64,000 nt of DNA from Ornithinimicrobium flavum (GCF_004526345.1 NZ_CP038213.1:2418001-2482000), one strand, 5' to 3'; positions 1 to 10,463 are shown, counted from the first letter of the stretch. Program-made: numbers and translations. The notes: generated from the sequence alone by a model not told the origin.

Positions 1-1259
1 AGGCGATCGGCGCGGTGAAGTACTGGGACGCGACGGTGGACGACGCCCGCCTGGTCACCACCCTGGTGCGCACGGCCCACACCTACGGGGCCCACCCCGC
101 CTCCCGCACCCGCGTCACCAGCATCGTCAAGGACGCGTCCGGGCGTGCGGTGGGCGCCCGGCTGCTGGACCTCGAGACCGGCCGGGAGCTGGAGTGCCGC
201 GCGCGCCACGTCATCACCTGCACCGGGGTGTGGACCGGTGACGTCTCCACCCTGGCCGACACCGACGGCGGCCTGACCGTCCTGGCGTCCAAGGGCATCC
301 ACCTCGTGGTGCCGCGGGAGAAGATCTACGGCAGCAGCGGGCTCTTCCTCCAGACCGAGCGGTCGGTCCTGTTCTTCATCCCCTGGTCCCGCTACTGGAT
401 CATCGGCACCACCGACACCCCGTGGACGCTCGACCGGGGCCACCCCCTGGCGACCTCCGCCGACATCGACTACGTCCTGAGCCACGCCAACGAGGCGCTG
501 GGCGCCGAGCTCACCCGCGAGGACGTGGTCGGCTGGTATGCCGGGCTGCGACCGCTGCTGCAGCCCGGCACCAAGGAGGGGACCGACTCGGCGAAGGTCA
601 GCCGCGAGCACACCGTGGCCAGCCCGGTGCCGGGCCTGACGGTGGTCGGGGGCGGCAAGCTCACGACCTACCGGGTCATGGCGCGCGACGCCGTCGACTT
701 CGCCCTGGGCGCCGACGCCGAGGCCCTCGGGAGCATCACGGCGGAGATCCCGCTGGTCGGGGCCGTCGGCGAGGCGGCGATGCGGCGGCGGATGCCCGCG
801 CTGCGGCGCGAGTTCGGCTGGACCGAGCAGCAGACCGACCACCTCCTGCACCGCTACGGCTCGCTCATCGAGGAGCTGCTGGACCTCATCGCCGAGGACT
901 CCTCCCTGGCCGAGCCGCTGGAGCACGCCCCGGCCTACCTGCGGGCGGAGGTCGCCTACGCGTGCATCAGCGAGGGGGTGCTGCACCTGGAGGACATCAT
1001 GATGCGCCGGACCCGCCTGGTCTACGAGGTGCCGGACCAGGGTGAGGCGGCCGTCCCGGAGATCGCCGAGATCGCCGAGCAGTGGCTCGGGTGGGGTATG
1101 GAGCGGATGGAGGCCGAGGTGGAGCGCTACGGCGCCTGGGCGCGAGGGGTGCGCGCCGCGGCGCAGGCCCCGGACGACGCGGCGGCGCTGGCGGCCTTCG
1201 AGCGGGAGGTCGGGCCGGGCTCGCCCACCGCCGTGGGGCACGCGAGGACCGGGCGGTGA
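1..1259 (+). CDS. glpD: Aerobic glycerol-3-phosphate dehydrogenase, 5'-truncated by the window edge
   Basis: FAD-dependent enzyme oxidising sn-glycerol-3-phosphate to dihydroxyacetone phosphate and passing electrons to the quinone pool at the membrane. The frame is open from base 3, so the N-terminal FAD-binding part lies outside the window; about 419 of an expected 550-580 residues are visible. GlpD hallmarks are [14 protein letters not shown] at the start, the GVWTGDV segment, the GTTDTPW motif, the GLRPLL substrate region and GGGKLTTYR. The C-terminal 130 residues form the helical GlpD C-domain. The stop overlaps the glpK start (GTGA), so the two are coupled into a glycerol catabolic unit. 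A GGTATGCCG motif lies inside the gene at 535-543. Confidence 0.95.
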   Translation, partial: AIGAVKYWDATVDDARLVTTLVRTAHTYGAHPASRTRVTSIVKDASGRAVGARLLDLETGRELECRARHVITCTGVWTGDVSTLADTDGGLTVLASKGIHLVVPREKIYGSSGLFLQTERSVLFFIPWSRYWIIGTTDTPWTLDRGHPLATSADIDYVLSHANEALGAELTREDVVGWYAGLRPLLQPGTKEGTDSAKVSREHTVASPVPGLTVVGGGKLTTYRVMARDAVDFALGADAEALGSITAEIPLVGAVGEAAMRRRMPALRREFGWTEQQTDHLLHRYGSLIEELLDLIAEDSSLAEPLEHAPAYLRAEVAYACISEGVLHLEDIMMRRTRLVYEVPDQGEAAVPEIAEIAEQWLGWGMERMEAEVERYGAWARGVRAAAQAPDDAAALAAFEREVGPGSPTAVGHARTGR

Positions 1260-2797
1260 CCCGGTTCGCCGGCCACGTGCTGGCCATCGACCAGGGCACG
1301 ACCAGCACCCGGGCCATCGTCTTCGACCACGACGGCCGGGTGGTCTCGGTGGGCCAGAAGGAGCACCGGCAGATCTTCCCCCGGGCCGGCTGGGTGGAGC
1401 ACGACCCGGTCCAGATCTGGGACAACACCCGGGAGGTCATCGGTCTGGCCCTCGGCAAGGCCAACCTCACCGGGGAGGACCTCGCCGCCATCGGCATCAC
1501 CAACCAGCGTGAGACCACCGTCGTCTGGGACCGGGAGACCGGGGAGCCGGTCCACCCCGCCATCGTCTGGCAGGACACCCGGACGACAGCGCTGGTGGAG
1601 CAGCTCGGAGGCGAGGTGGGCCCCGACCGTTTCCGCGACGTGTGCGGGCTGCCCCTGGCGACCTACTTCTCCGGCCCGAAGATCCGCTGGATCCTCGACC
1701 ACGTGGACGGGGCGAGGGAGCGGGCGGAGGCCGGTGAGCTGCTCTTCGGCACCACCGACTCCTGGCTGGTGTGGAACCTCACGGGCGGCCCGGACGGCGG
1801 CGTGCACGTCACCGACGTGACCAACGCCTCCCGCACGATGCTCATGGACCTGCGGACCCTGCAGTGGTCGCCGGAGGTGTGCGAGGCCATGGGTGTGCCC
1901 ACGGCCATGCTGCCGCAGATCCGGTCCTGCTCGGAGGAGTACGGCCGCAGCAGCAAGCTCGGCGTGCCCATCGCCGGGATCCTCGGGGACCAGCACGCCG
2001 CGACCTTCGGCCAGGCCTGCCTGGAGCCGGGGATGAGCAAGAACACCTACGGCACCGGGTGCTTCATGCTCCTCAACACCGGCTCCCGGATCGTCCGCAG
2101 CGAGCACGGGCTGCTCACCACCGTGTGCTACCAGCTGGGCGGCCAGGAGCCGGTCTACGCCCTGGAGGGCTCGATCGCCGTGGCCGGCTCCCTCGTGCAG
2201 TGGCTCCGTGACAACCTGGGGCTCATCTCCGAGGCCGCGCAGGTCGAGGACCTGGCCCGCGAGGTGGACGACAACGGCGGGTGCTACGTCGTGCCGGCGT
2301 TCTCGGGCCTGTTCGCCCCCTACTGGAAGGACGACGCCCGCGGCGCCGTCGTCGGCCTCACCAGCTTCGTCACCCGGCACCACCTGGCCCGTGCCGCCCT
2401 GGAGGCGGTGGCCTACCAGACCCGGGAGGTAGCCGAGGCGATGGACGCCGACTCCGAGGTGGACCTCACCGAGCTGCGCGTGGACGGGGGAATGGTGGGG
2501 AACGAGACCCTCATGCAGTTCCAGGCCGACATCCTGGGGGTGGACGTCGTCCGGCCGGTGGTGACCGAGACCACCGCCCTCGGTGCGGCCTTCGCCGCCG
2601 GGATCGCGGTCGGCTTCTGGGACGGGCCGCAGGCTGTGGTGGACGCCTGGGAGGAGGACCGGCGCTGGACCCCCCGGATGGACGAGGAGGAGCGGGAGCG
2701 ACTCTTCCGCAGCTGGCGCAAGGCCGTCACCCGGACCTTCGACTGGGTGGACGAGGACACGGTGACGCAGGACCCAGGGTCCCCCGGGGCGGGGTAG
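1256..2797 (+). CDS. glpK: Glycerol kinase
   Basis: Phosphorylates glycerol to glycerol-3-phosphate with ATP, supplying GlpD just upstream. About 513 residues, the normal length for the FGGY family. The phosphate-binding loop [16 protein letters not shown] sits near residue 12, [13 protein letters not shown] near 80, GILGDQHAA near 240, and the late motif [11 protein letters not shown] with ALGAAFAAG near 405-445. The GTG at 1256 was chosen because it overlaps the glpD stop by four bases and starts right before the first conserved strand; a longer open frame from 1082 only adds sequence antisense in character to glpD coding. Convergent with the kinase-like gene at 2805 with a 7-base gap. Confidence 0.95.
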   Translation: MTRFAGHVLAIDQGTTSTRAIVFDHDGRVVSVGQKEHRQIFPRAGWVEHDPVQIWDNTREVIGLALGKANLTGEDLAAIGITNQRETTVVWDRETGEPVHPAIVWQDTRTTALVEQLGGEVGPDRFRDVCGLPLATYFSGPKIRWILDHVDGARERAEAGELLFGTTDSWLVWNLTGGPDGGVHVTDVTNASRTMLMDLRTLQWSPEVCEAMGVPTAMLPQIRSCSEEYGRSSKLGVPIAGILGDQHAATFGQACLEPGMSKNTYGTGCFMLLNTGSRIVRSEHGLLTTVCYQLGGQEPVYALEGSIAVAGSLVQWLRDNLGLISEAAQVEDLAREVDDNGGCYVVPAFSGLFAPYWKDDARGAVVGLTSFVTRHHLARAALEAVAYQTREVAEAMDADSEVDLTELRVDGGMVGNETLMQFQADILGVDVVRPVVTETTALGAAFAAGIAVGFWDGPQAVVDAWEEDRRWTPRMDEEERERLFRSWRKAVTRTFDWVDEDTVTQDPGSPGAG

Positions 2798-2804
2798 GCA
2801 GCGC

Positions 2805-3509
2805 TCAGCGTTCGAACCACTGGGGCTCGTCCGGGTCGGGGACGATGAGCTCGGGGCGCTGCAGGTCGGTGTTGTCCACGATCCAGGTCGGCTGCCACGT
2901 GCGGGCCTGCAGCCGGTAGAGGCGGTGGGCCTCGACATACCTGGCGTTGGCCGGGGAGGCCGGGTCGTCGTCGCCCTCCACCCGCCGCCCGGGGAAGCGG
3001 GCGTTGCCCCGGGGTACGGTGACCTCGGCGGGGGCCATGAGGACGCACGTGGCGTCCCACTCCCCACGCAGCTCCGGACGCCGCAGGAAGACCCCCTCCA
3101 CGAGCAGCAGGGCGTCGTCGGCGAGGGTGACGGGCTGCGCGGGTGCGGGGCGGTCGGCCTCGAGGTCCCAGACCTCCGGGACGACCGCGCCCCCGGCGCG
3201 GAAGGGCCGCAGGACGTGCTCGCGCAGCGCGTCGTAGTCGAAGGCGTCCTCGTAGTAGGTCTCACCCGTCCGGCCCCGGGCGTAGCGCTGCTCCCGGGGA
3301 CGGTGGAAGCCGTCGACCGACACCGCGTGGACCTGTCGACCGGCCACGTGGGGGGCCAGGGCCACGAGCTCCCCGACCAGCCGGGTCTTGCCGACCCCGT
3401 CGGGCCCGTCCACGGCGATGATCGCGCGCTCGCCGACGCGGGTGGCGAGCATCATCGACAGCAGGTCCACGAGGACCAGCTGACGCACGGGGAGGAAGCC
3501 GGCGTTCAC
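2805..3509 (-). CDS. Uridine kinase-like P-loop phosphotransferase
   Basis: A 234-residue NTPase with Walker A GPDGVGKT at residues 35-42, then DGFHRPREQRYARGR and YYEDAFDYDAL, the pattern of uridine/pantothenate kinase-like proteins. LLVEGVFLRRPEL carries the Walker-B-like strand and the C-terminus has the VDNTDLQRP segment. The family phosphorylates nucleosides or related small molecules; the substrate here is not determined. The GTG start at 3509 overlaps the stop of the cupin-GNAT gene (GTGA), so it is probably the second gene of a two-gene unit. A longer open frame upstream is out-of-phase shadow. Confidence 0.8.
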   Translation of the reverse strand: MNAGFLPVRQLVLVDLLSMMLATRVGERAIIAVDGPDGVGKTRLVGELVALAPHVAGRQVHAVSVDGFHRPREQRYARGRTGETYYEDAFDYDALREHVLRPFRAGGAVVPEVWDLEADRPAPAQPVTLADDALLLVEGVFLRRPELRGEWDATCVLMAPAEVTVPRGNARFPGRRVEGDDDPASPANARYVEAHRLYRLQARTWQPTWIVDNTDLQRPELIVPDPDEPQWFER

Positions 3510-4375
3510 CGCGTCCGGGTCGCGGCCGCGCCCGACCACTCCATGTAGACGCCGTTCTCGAGCAGGGTGGCGTCCGGGGGCGCCGGCCGCTCGCGGAAAC
3601 CGAGCGCGCGGTAGAGGCTGCGCGCCCGGGTGTTGTCCGCGCTCACGTCGAGCCACACCCGCTGGACCCTGGGGCTGGCGAGCGCCTGCTCCAGGAGGGA
3701 CCGGAGCAGCAGCCGCCCCAGACCCTGGCCGCGGCCCTCGGGCGCGACGACCATGCGTCGGATCTCCACGACGTCGGGCCGGGAGAGCCCGGCGAGGATG
3801 CCGAAGGCCACGACCCGGTCCAGCCGGTCCACGAGGACCCAGTGCTCCATGTCGGGGTCGCCCAGCACCCCCTGGTGCCACTCCAGCCCACCCTCCCCGA
3901 GGAACTGCTGGGTGTCCTGCGCCTCCTCGAAGGAGACGACCTGCGCCAGGTCGCTGCGCCGGGTGCGTCGCAGGTGGCTCGCCACGAGCACCCCGCCCCG
4001 GTCGCGCCCCAGCGTGCGGCGGGCCGAGCCGCGGCCGTGCTGCCCCCCGCCCACCCGGGGCGCGCTGATGACGAGCAGCTCCAGGTCGTGGGCGCCCTCG
4101 TTGCGCACGTGGTGCCCCGTGCGGGCGGGGACCTCGATGCCGTCACCGACCTCCAGCGTGAGCTCCCGCCGGCCGAGGACGACCGTCGCCGTGCCGGACA
4201 GGACGTAGAAGAACTGGCGCGACCGCTGGTGGGCGTGCGGCTCGGTGACCGTGCCCGCGGGCAGCACCTCCTGCACCACCGACAGGTCCTGCCGGTCCAG
4301 GAGGTGGAAGGCGTCGCAGACCTCGTCCCAGACCGCGTGCCGCGCGGTCTCCCTGCGGATCGGGTCTGGACTCAT
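3506..4375 (-). CDS. Cupin and GNAT acetyltransferase domain fusion
   Basis: A 289-residue protein with two unrelated domains. Residues about 30-108 form a small cupin barrel (PHAHQ at 46-50, VLSGTATV, GDGIEVPARTGHH), with metal-type histidines 47, 49 and 88/89. Residues about 130-285 are a Gcn5-type acetyltransferase with the acetyl-CoA loop GRGQGLGRLLL and the late DNTRARSLYRALGF motif. The joining stretch (about 108-130) is Arg/Gly-rich. A TAGTTT box six bases before the ATG suggests a leaderless promoter. Substrates unknown. Because this assembly lacks single bases in other genes, a lost stop between two once-separate genes cannot be excluded. Confidence 0.75.
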   Translation of the reverse strand: MSPDPIRRETARHAVWDEVCDAFHLLDRQDLSVVQEVLPAGTVTEPHAHQRSRQFFYVLSGTATVVLGRRELTLEVGDGIEVPARTGHHVRNEGAHDLELLVISAPRVGGGQHGRGSARRTLGRDRGGVLVASHLRRTRRSDLAQVVSFEEAQDTQQFLGEGGLEWHQGVLGDPDMEHWVLVDRLDRVVAFGILAGLSRPDVVEIRRMVVAPEGRGQGLGRLLLRSLLEQALASPRVQRVWLDVSADNTRARSLYRALGFRERPAPPDATLLENGVYMEWSGAAATRTR

Positions 4376-4381
4376 GGGCCG

Positions 4382-4387
4382 AAACTA
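4382..4387 (-). promoter_or_regulatory. Probable -10 box of cupin-GNAT gene
   Basis: TAGTTT on the minus strand lies six bases before the ATG at 4375, the spacing expected when transcription starts at the start codon itself. No good -35 is seen. Confidence 0.5.
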
Positions 4388-4408
4388 CCGGACGCCGGGC
4401 ACCCGGGC

Positions 4409-5593
4409 TCAGCCGACGGTGACCGTCGGGGACGCGGGGGCGCCGTCGCCGTCGACGGGCTCCCCCATCTCCTCGGCGATCCGCATGGCCTCCTCGATGA
4501 GGGTCTCCACGATCTGGCTCTCGGGCACCGTCTTGATGACCTCGCCCTTGACGAAGATCTGGCCCTTGCCGTTGCCCGAGGCGACGCCCAGGTCGGCCTC
4601 GCGAGCCTCGCCCGGGCCGTTGACGACGCACCCCATGACGGCGACCCGCAGCGGCACCTCCAGGCCCTCGAGCCCGGCGGTGACCTGGTCGGCGAGGGTG
4701 TAGACGTCGACCTGGGCCCGGCCGCAGGACGGGCAGGAGACGATCTCCAGCTTGCGCGGCCGCAGGTTCAGGCTCTGCAGGATCTGGTTGCCGACCTTGA
4801 CCTCCTCGACCGGGGGCGCCGAGAGGGAGACACGGATGGTGTCGCCGATGCCCTTGGACAGCAGGGCGCCGAAGGCCACGGAGGACTTGATGGTGCCCTG
4901 GAAGGCAGGCCCGGCCTCGGTGACGCCCAGGTGCAGGGGCCAGTCCCCCCGCTCGGAGAGCATCTCGTAGGCCCGCACCATGACGACCGGGTCGTTGTGC
5001 TTGACCGAGATCTTGAAGTCGTGGAAGTCGTGCTCCTCGAAGAGGCTGGCCTCCCACACGGCGGACTCCACGAGCGCCTCCGGCGTGGCCTTGCCGTACT
5101 TCTCCAGCAGCCGGGGGTCCAGGGACCCGGCGTTGACGCCGATCCGGATGGAGACCCCGGCGTCCTTGGCCGCGCGGGCGATCTCCTTGACCTGGTCGTC
5201 GAACTTGCGGATGTTGCCGGGGTTGACCCGCACCGCGGCGCAGCCGGCGTCGATCGCGGCGAAGACGTACTTGGGCTGGAAGTGGATGTCCGCGATGACC
5301 GGGATCTGGGACTTGCGGGCGATGGCCGGCAGCGCCTCGGCGTCGTCCTGGCTCGGGCACGCGACCCGCACGATGTCGCAGCCCGTGGCCGTGAGCTCGG
5401 CGATCTGCTGCAGCGTGGCGTTGATGTCGGTGGTGGGCGTGGTCGTCATGGACTGCACCGAGATGGGGGCGTCCCCCCCGACCTCCACCTTGCCGACCCG
5501 GATCTTGCGAGTGGGTCGCCGGGGGGCGAGGACCGGGGGCGGGGCCGAGGGCATGCCGAGGGAGATGGGGACACCAGCTGTCATGGGATCCAT
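4409..5593 (-). CDS. ispG: 4-hydroxy-3-methylbut-2-enyl diphosphate synthase (flavodoxin)
   Basis: MEP-pathway enzyme that reductively converts MEcPP to HMBPP using a [4Fe-4S] cluster. 394 residues, normal length. The TIM-barrel half runs from about residue 25 ([40 protein letters not shown]) and the cluster domain follows with cysteines in [12 protein letters not shown] and [11 protein letters not shown], three in total as expected. Two in-frame ATGs exist (5593 and 5584); the first is used here. Follows rip1 and dxr on the same strand, the usual actinobacterial order linking the MEP pathway genes. Confidence 0.97.
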   Translation of the reverse strand: MDPMTAGVPISLGMPSAPPPVLAPRRPTRKIRVGKVEVGGDAPISVQSMTTTPTTDINATLQQIAELTATGCDIVRVACPSQDDAEALPAIARKSQIPVIADIHFQPKYVFAAIDAGCAAVRVNPGNIRKFDDQVKEIARAAKDAGVSIRIGVNAGSLDPRLLEKYGKATPEALVESAVWEASLFEEHDFHDFKISVKHNDPVVMVRAYEMLSERGDWPLHLGVTEAGPAFQGTIKSSVAFGALLSKGIGDTIRVSLSAPPVEEVKVGNQILQSLNLRPRKLEIVSCPSCGRAQVDVYTLADQVTAGLEGLEVPLRVAVMGCVVNGPGEAREADLGVASGNGKGQIFVKGEVIKTVPESQIVETLIEEAMRIAEEMGEPVDGDGAPASPTVTVG

Positions 5594-5654
5594 TGTCGCA
5601 TCCGGGTCTGGGCGCGGTCTGGACGAGGCTGCGCCGGCCCGGTCCGTGCCGGCC

Positions 5655-6974
5655 TCAGGTGAGCCGGATCGGCTTGACGATGTCGGCGTAGATGAGCAGC
5701 ACGCCCATCCCCAGCAGCGCCACCGCCACGACGTAGGCGACGGGCAGCGCGGCGGCCGTGTCCACCGGGCCGGGCGCGGGCCGACCGGTGACGCGGGCGA
5801 AGGCCTTCTTCACCCCTTCCCACAGGGCCCCCACGATGTGCCCACCGTCCAGCGGCAGGAGCGGGATGAGGTTGAAGACGAACAGCGCCATGTTGAGGGA
5901 GGCGATGAGCGAGACGAGGAACCACCACCGGTCCACGAGGGTGTCCCCCTCGGTCAGGCCGTCCTGGGCGATCTCGCCGCCGACCCGTCCGACCCCCACG
6001 ACCGACATCGGACCTTCGGGGTCCCGCTCCTGCGAGCTGAACGCCGCCTCGGCGACGTCCACCAGCCGCTGCGGCAGGGTGAGGACGATCCGGGCGGTCC
6101 CGGTGAACATCTCCCCGACGACGGCCGGTGCCTCGCTGGCCGGCTGGGGGACGTAGTCGAAGGTGCCGCTGGCCCCGAAGAACTTGACCGGACCCAGGAC
6201 CGGGTCACCGTCCGGGTCCAGGACGAGCGTGCCGTCCGGCGCCCGCAGGTAGCCCTCCGTCTCGGCGAGGTCGGCCGTCAGGGTCCGGCGTGCGCCGTCC
6301 CGCTCCACCAGGAAGGTGGCGCGCTCCCCGGAGTTCTGGATCAGGTAGGTGGCCTGGCCCCAGTCCTCGACCGGGGTGCCGTTGACCGCCACGACGGTGT
6401 CGCCCACCTCCAGCCCCGCCGCCCTGGCCGGCGCCGCGGGCCGACCCTCGCACCCGGTGTCCTCGGTGCCGGTCACGACGCAGTCCGAGACCGAGCTGAC
6501 CGTCGTCAGGACGGTCGGCAGACCGTGCATCGTCAGCATCAGGGTGACGAGCACGGCGCTGATCGCGAGGTTCATCAGCGGTCCGCCGGCCATGACGATG
6601 ATGCGCTTCCACACCGGCAGGCGGTAGAAGACCCGGTCGTGGTCCTCGGGCCGGACCTCCTCCAGGGAGTCCGCGCGCGCCTGCTCGATCATCTGGTGGA
6701 AGGGGTTGGAGCTGCCGGCACGCAACCGCCCGCCGTCCTGGGGACGGGGCGGGAACATCCCCACCATCCGCACGTAGCCGCCGAGCGGGACCGCCTTGAC
6801 GCCGTACTCCGTCTCCCCCCGCCGCGTCGACCACAGGGTGGGGCCGAAGCCGACCATGTACTGGGTGGTCCGCACCTTGAACAGCTTGGCGGGCAGCAGG
6901 TGGCCGATCTCGTGCAGCGCGATGGAGAGCGCGATGCCGAGGGCGATGACGAGCACCCCGACGAGGTAGAGCAT
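5655..6974 (-). CDS. rip1: Rip1/RseP-type site-2 intramembrane metalloprotease
   Basis: Membrane zinc protease that cuts anti-sigma factors within the bilayer. 439 residues. First transmembrane helix from residue 3 with the zinc motif HEIGH at 21-25; a PDZ domain lies near 180-260 ([15 protein letters not shown]); the third-ligand helix [12 protein letters not shown] is near 365, followed by a last hydrophobic helix. The conserved GFGPTLWS and [14 protein letters not shown] segments place it in the RseP/Rip1 branch. It sits between dxr and ispG, as in mycobacteria, 14 bases downstream of the dxr stop. Named by family and context; target anti-sigma factors are not in the window. Confidence 0.93.
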   Translation of the reverse strand: MLYLVGVLVIALGIALSIALHEIGHLLPAKLFKVRTTQYMVGFGPTLWSTRRGETEYGVKAVPLGGYVRMVGMFPPRPQDGGRLRAGSSNPFHQMIEQARADSLEEVRPEDHDRVFYRLPVWKRIIVMAGGPLMNLAISAVLVTLMLTMHGLPTVLTTVSSVSDCVVTGTEDTGCEGRPAAPARAAGLEVGDTVVAVNGTPVEDWGQATYLIQNSGERATFLVERDGARRTLTADLAETEGYLRAPDGTLVLDPDGDPVLGPVKFFGASGTFDYVPQPASEAPAVVGEMFTGTARIVLTLPQRLVDVAEAAFSSQERDPEGPMSVVGVGRVGGEIAQDGLTEGDTLVDRWWFLVSLIASLNMALFVFNLIPLLPLDGGHIVGALWEGVKKAFARVTGRPAPGPVDTAAALPVAYVVAVALLGMGVLLIYADIVKPIRLT

Positions 6975-6988
6975 GTGCGTCGTCTCCT

Positions 6989-8193
6989 TCAGGTCCTGCT
7001 GGCGGCGATCCGGTCGGAGGCCGCTCCCCGGGCCCAGGCGTCGGCGGCGAGCACCTGGTCCACGGTGAGATCAACCGACGAGGCGGCCGATGGGTTCCCT
7101 CCATGATCGTCCACCACCGCGGCGACCGTGTCGACGATCTGCGGGAACCGGATCCGGCCCTCGTGGAAGGCGTCGACGCACACCTCGTTGGCCGCGTTGT
7201 AGACGGCCGGGTAGGTGCCTCCGGCCCGCCCCACCTGCTCGGCGAGGCGCACCGCGGGGAACGCCTCGTCGTCCAGCGGGAAGAACTCCCAGGTCGCCGC
7301 CGTGGTCCAGTCGCAGGGAGGGGCCACGTCGACCAGCCGGTCGGGCCAGGACAGCCCCAGGGCGATCGGGATGTGCATGGTGGGCGGAGAGGCCTGCAGC
7401 AGCGTCGACCCGTCGTGAAACTCGACCATGGAGTGCACGACCGACTGCGGGTGCACGACGACCTGGATGTCGTCGAAGGGGATGTCGAAGAGCAGGTGCG
7501 CCTCGATGACCTCCAGCCCCTTGTTGACCAGGGTGGCGGAGTTGGTCGTCACGACGCGCCCCATGTCCCACGTCGGATGGTTGAGGGCCTGCCGCGGGGT
7601 GACCTCGTGCAGCTCGGCCCGGCTGCGACCGCGGAAGGGGCCGCCGGAGGCGGTGACGACGAGCCTGCGCACCTCCTCCCGGCGACCCCCGCGCAGGCAC
7701 TGCGCCAGCGCGCTGTGCTCGGAGTCGACGGGGACGATCTGCCCGGGGGCGGCCGCGGCCCGCACGACGGGGCCACCGACGATGAGGGACTCCTTGTTCG
7801 CCAGCGCCAGGACGCTGCCGGCCCCGAGGGCTGCCAGCGTCGGCCGGAGACCGATGCTGCCCGTGATCCCGTTGAGGACGACGTCGGCCCCGTCCGCGGC
7901 GACCAGTCCGGCCGCGTCCGGTCCCGCCACCACCTCCGGCCGGTATGCGGTGCTCCCCACCTCCCGGGCCCGCGCCTCGATGGCCTCCCGCAGAGGGTCG
8001 GCGGCGTCCGGGCGGGCCACCGCGACCCGCTCGACCTGCAGGTGGACCGCCTGCCGGGCCAGCAGGCCCAGGTCGGACCCGCCCCCGCCAGCGACCTGAC
8101 CTCGAAGCTGCCCGGGTGGGTGTCGATCACCTCGATCGCCTGGGTCCCGATCGAGCCGGTCGAGCCGAGGATGGTCACGCTGCGGGAGGTCAC
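6989..8193 (-). CDS. dxr: 1-deoxy-D-xylulose 5-phosphate reductoisomerase, frame broken by one missing base
   Basis: Second MEP-pathway enzyme, converting DXP to MEP with NADPH. The N-terminal part (NADPH loop GSTGSIGTQAIEV) reads in one frame from the ATG at 8193. After SFEVRSLAG the reading shifts and all remaining motifs (ANKESLIVGG, VDSEHSALAQ, TASGGPFRGR, NHPTWDMG, NAANEVCVDAF) lie in the next frame. One extra G in the G5 run (plus-strand C5 at 8082-8086) restores a continuous 401-residue protein of normal length. ispG in the same cluster makes loss of dxr unlikely, so a sequencing indel is the best reading. Contains a GGTATGCGG motif at 7942-7950. Confidence 0.93.
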
Positions 8194-8256
8194 CGGGACA
8201 TTGTGCCCCCCGGGCGCCGTGGCTCCTTCCAGGTTCCCCCTCGGCTCCGCCCTCGC

Positions 8257-9075
8257 TCATCCGTCCGCCGCCCGCTCCACCACCCTCTCCACCCAGCCGG
8301 TGACCGTCGACCTCACCCAGTCCGCCGCCACCGGGACGAAGCGCAGGGGGTCCTCCTCCCGGGCGGCCGCCCAGCATCCGGCCGGCCCCAGCGCGACCAG
8401 GTGCCCCTCGGCCCGGGCCCCCTGCTCGACGAGGGTCAGCTCGGCGAGAACGGTGGGGTGCCCCAGGAGGGCGGGGAGGAGCTCGACCTCCCCCGGGTGC
8501 ACGACCACGGGGCGCGGTCCAGGGGCCCCCGGTGCGACCTGGGTGTGGCAGCCGAGGTCCGGCGGGACGATGAGGTCGGTCACCGCCCGCACCAGCAGGG
8601 CCGGGTCGAGGACGAGGTCGAGACCGTGGACACCGTCGGGGTGCACGTCCTCCAGCACGGCCCCGACCGGCAGCAGGTGCAGGGTCCGCAGGTCCCGACG
8701 GTGCCCCGGGTCCCCCAGGAGCCGCTCGCCGACGACCATCGTGGCGGCGCCGAGCCGGACGTCCAGCAGCGTCTGGGCCATCTCCCCCGCCGCGGTGGTG
8801 CCGTCGATCGTGCCCTTCCGGTCGAGCAGCCCCCGGGCGGTGAGCGAGCGGATCGCCTCGACCCACCGGTCCTCCTCGTCCCTCCCCGGCTCGGGCCGGC
8901 ACCCGACCAGACCCGCCAGGTGCGCCGCCTCGAGCACGGCCAGCTCCGTCGAGGTGAGGGCCAGCAGCGCGCCCGGGGCGGCGTCCGGCGGACCGGGATC
9001 GACGGGCTCGAGGTCGGCCTCCTCCTGCCCCGCGCCTGGCTCCGCCGCGGGGAGGGGAGCACCTGTGCCGGTCAC
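8257..9075 (-). CDS. Putative EspG-like type VII secretion accessory protein
   Basis: A 272-residue soluble protein without signal peptide. Residues about 40-270 (LTSTELAVLEAAHLAG, an Arg/Trp-containing helix, LTARGLLD, then an alternating strand/helix half ending AADWVRSTVTGWVE) resemble the EspG fold of ESX chaperones that bind PE/PPE or WXG substrates. The resemblance is by eye and modest. The GTG start overlaps the upstream gene's stop (GTGA), so it is the third gene of a coupled trio with an EspC-like and a coiled-coil protein. No ESX ATPase (EccC) or EccD is in the window. Confidence 0.55.
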   Translation of the reverse strand: MTGTGAPLPAAEPGAGQEEADLEPVDPGPPDAAPGALLALTSTELAVLEAAHLAGLVGCRPEPGRDEEDRWVEAIRSLTARGLLDRKGTIDGTTAAGEMAQTLLDVRLGAATMVVGERLLGDPGHRRDLRTLHLLPVGAVLEDVHPDGVHGLDLVLDPALLVRAVTDLIVPPDLGCHTQVAPGAPGPRPVVVHPGEVELLPALLGHPTVLAELTLVEQGARAEGHLVALGPAGCWAAAREEDPLRFVPVAADWVRSTVTGWVERVVERAADG

Positions 9076-10463
9076 CGGTGGGTCCCTGCCCAGGACGACC
9101 GCCCCAGGTCGACCGGCACGCGCAGCACCGGCCCGAGCGGCACGGCGGGCAGCCGGATCGGGACCCCGACCTGCCGGATCCGGTCGCGCAGGGGCCCGGC
9201 GCCCGGCAGCCGCCACGTGACCTCGTGGGTGACGTCCCGCACCCGCGCCCCCACCTCCGCCACGCGACGGGATCCGGCAAGGCCCACCTCCGCCACGCGA
9301 CGGGATCCGGCAAGGCCCACCTCCGCCGCACGACGGGAGCCGGCCGCCCGCAGCTCCCGCAGCCGTGCGGTCGCCCGGTTCCGCGCCCGGACCGCGGCGG
9401 CGCCCACGGCCTCCAGCACGACCGGGGCGTGGCGCACCGCCAGCCGGGTGTAGCGCACGACGGTCGGCACGCTGTCCCACACGACGTTGCCGAGCGTCCA
9501 CGCCTGGTAGGCGGAGATGAGGCCCAGGCCCACCGGGGCCGCCGGGGCCAGGGCGGGGTGGAGCCCCATCAGCGCCACCGGCCCGCCCACCAGCGCCCCC
9601 CGCGCCAGGACCCGGGTCAGACCACCCCGCCACCCCTCGTAGCCCCCGCCGTCCTGCACGTCCGACCACGCCGCGAGCCACGCGCTCACCCACCCCACCG
9701 GGCCGGGGACCAGACGCGTCCGTCCGAAGCGTCGTCGCGCCTCGCCCGGGGCCCGCAGCTGGAGCCAGAGCTCCTGCAGCCGCAGCGTCGCCCGCTGCAG
9801 GGCGAGCGCGCGGGCCGGGGCCTCGGCCGCCCAACGCGCGCGGGCCAGCGAGACCACCATGTCGGTGGTGCGCACGACGTGGGCCACGTGCCTGGGGAGG
9901 CCCGTCACCGCACGCCGCAGGTCGGCGGCGAGCTCCCGGACGGCCGGGGCCTCCTCGACCACCGACCAGGCGCGCCCGAGCACCCCGGCGGCCTCCCGCT
10001 GGGCGAGGTCGAAGACCTCCTCCGCCCGGGCGACGGCCCGGCGGGCCTGCTCCACCTCCTGCTCCACCTCGGCCACCCGACGCCGCCAGGCCTGCTCGAG
10101 CAGGGGCTCGGGAGGCGGCCCCAGCGTGCGGAGCGACCGCAGCTCGGCCATCCCCTGCTCGAGGCGACGCAGCCCCGCCCGGGCGCGGGCTCCCGCGTCC
10201 TCGGCCACCTCGGCGCACCGCTCGAGGGCTCCGGCCACCTCGAGCCCGGGGGCCGCGGTCAGGGTCACCAGACGGCGCAGCGCCCCGGTCCGGGCCCGGT
10301 GCTCCAGCGCGGCCAGCCCGGTCCAGGCGTCCCCGGTCAGATCGGCCTGCTGCACGCGGTCACCGAGGCCCTCGAGCCCGTCGCTCACCGTGCGCAGCAC
10401 GCGGGCGGCCCGGCGCAGCTCCTCGGGCGACGTGGCAAGCACCACCGCGCCGGCGCCCGTCAC
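9072..10463 (-). CDS. Coiled-coil protein with hydrophobic segment, putative T7SS-linked
   Basis: About 463 residues. The first 260 are Ala/Arg/Glu-rich helices with heptad character (SPEELRRAARVLRTVSDGL, RVAEVEQEVEQARRAVARAEE), resembling WXG/T7SS-type helical N-domains. A Gly/Ala/Pro-rich hydrophobic stretch (about residues 300-345) could insert in a membrane. Near 385-417 is an 11-residue repeat (AGSRRVAEVGL) in three copies encoded by a 33-bp tandem repeat. Start: the GTG at 10463 overlaps the EspC-like stop (GTGA); an ATG at 10472 is an alternative. Function unknown; the link to type VII secretion rests on context and helical architecture. Confidence 0.65.
   Translation of the reverse strand: MTGAGAVVLATSPEELRRAARVLRTVSDGLEGLGDRVQQADLTGDAWTGLAALEHRARTGALRRLVTLTAAPGLEVAGALERCAEVAEDAGARARAGLRRLEQGMAELRSLRTLGPPPEPLLEQAWRRRVAEVEQEVEQARRAVARAEEVFDLAQREAAGVLGRAWSVVEEAPAVRELAADLRRAVTGLPRHVAHVVRTTDMVVSLARARWAAEAPARALALQRATLRLQELWLQLRAPGEARRRFGRTRLVPGPVGWVSAWLAAWSDVQDGGGYEGWRGGLTRVLARGALVGGPVALMGLHPALAPAAPVGLGLISAYQAWTLGNVVWDSVPTVVRYTRLAVRHAPVVLEAVGAAAVRARNRATARLRELRAAGSRRAAEVGLAGSRRVAEVGLAGSRRVAEVGARVRDVTHEVTWRLPGAGPLRDRIRQVGVPIRLPAVPLGPVLRVPVDLGRSSWAGTHR
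9250..9343. repeat. 33-bp tandem repeat, about 2.8 copies, in coding DNA
   Basis: Units start at 9250, 9283 and 9316; the first two are identical and the third diverges at its end. The repeat is in frame and gives three copies of an 11-residue Arg/Ala/Val-rich unit near the C-terminus of the coiled-coil protein at 9072-10463. Confidence 0.9.

Noticed and set aside
1127..3265. Long open frame antisense to glpK
   Set aside because: Residue composition and lack of family motifs; the sense frame is clearly glycerol kinase. Many such antisense frames exist in GC-rich DNA.
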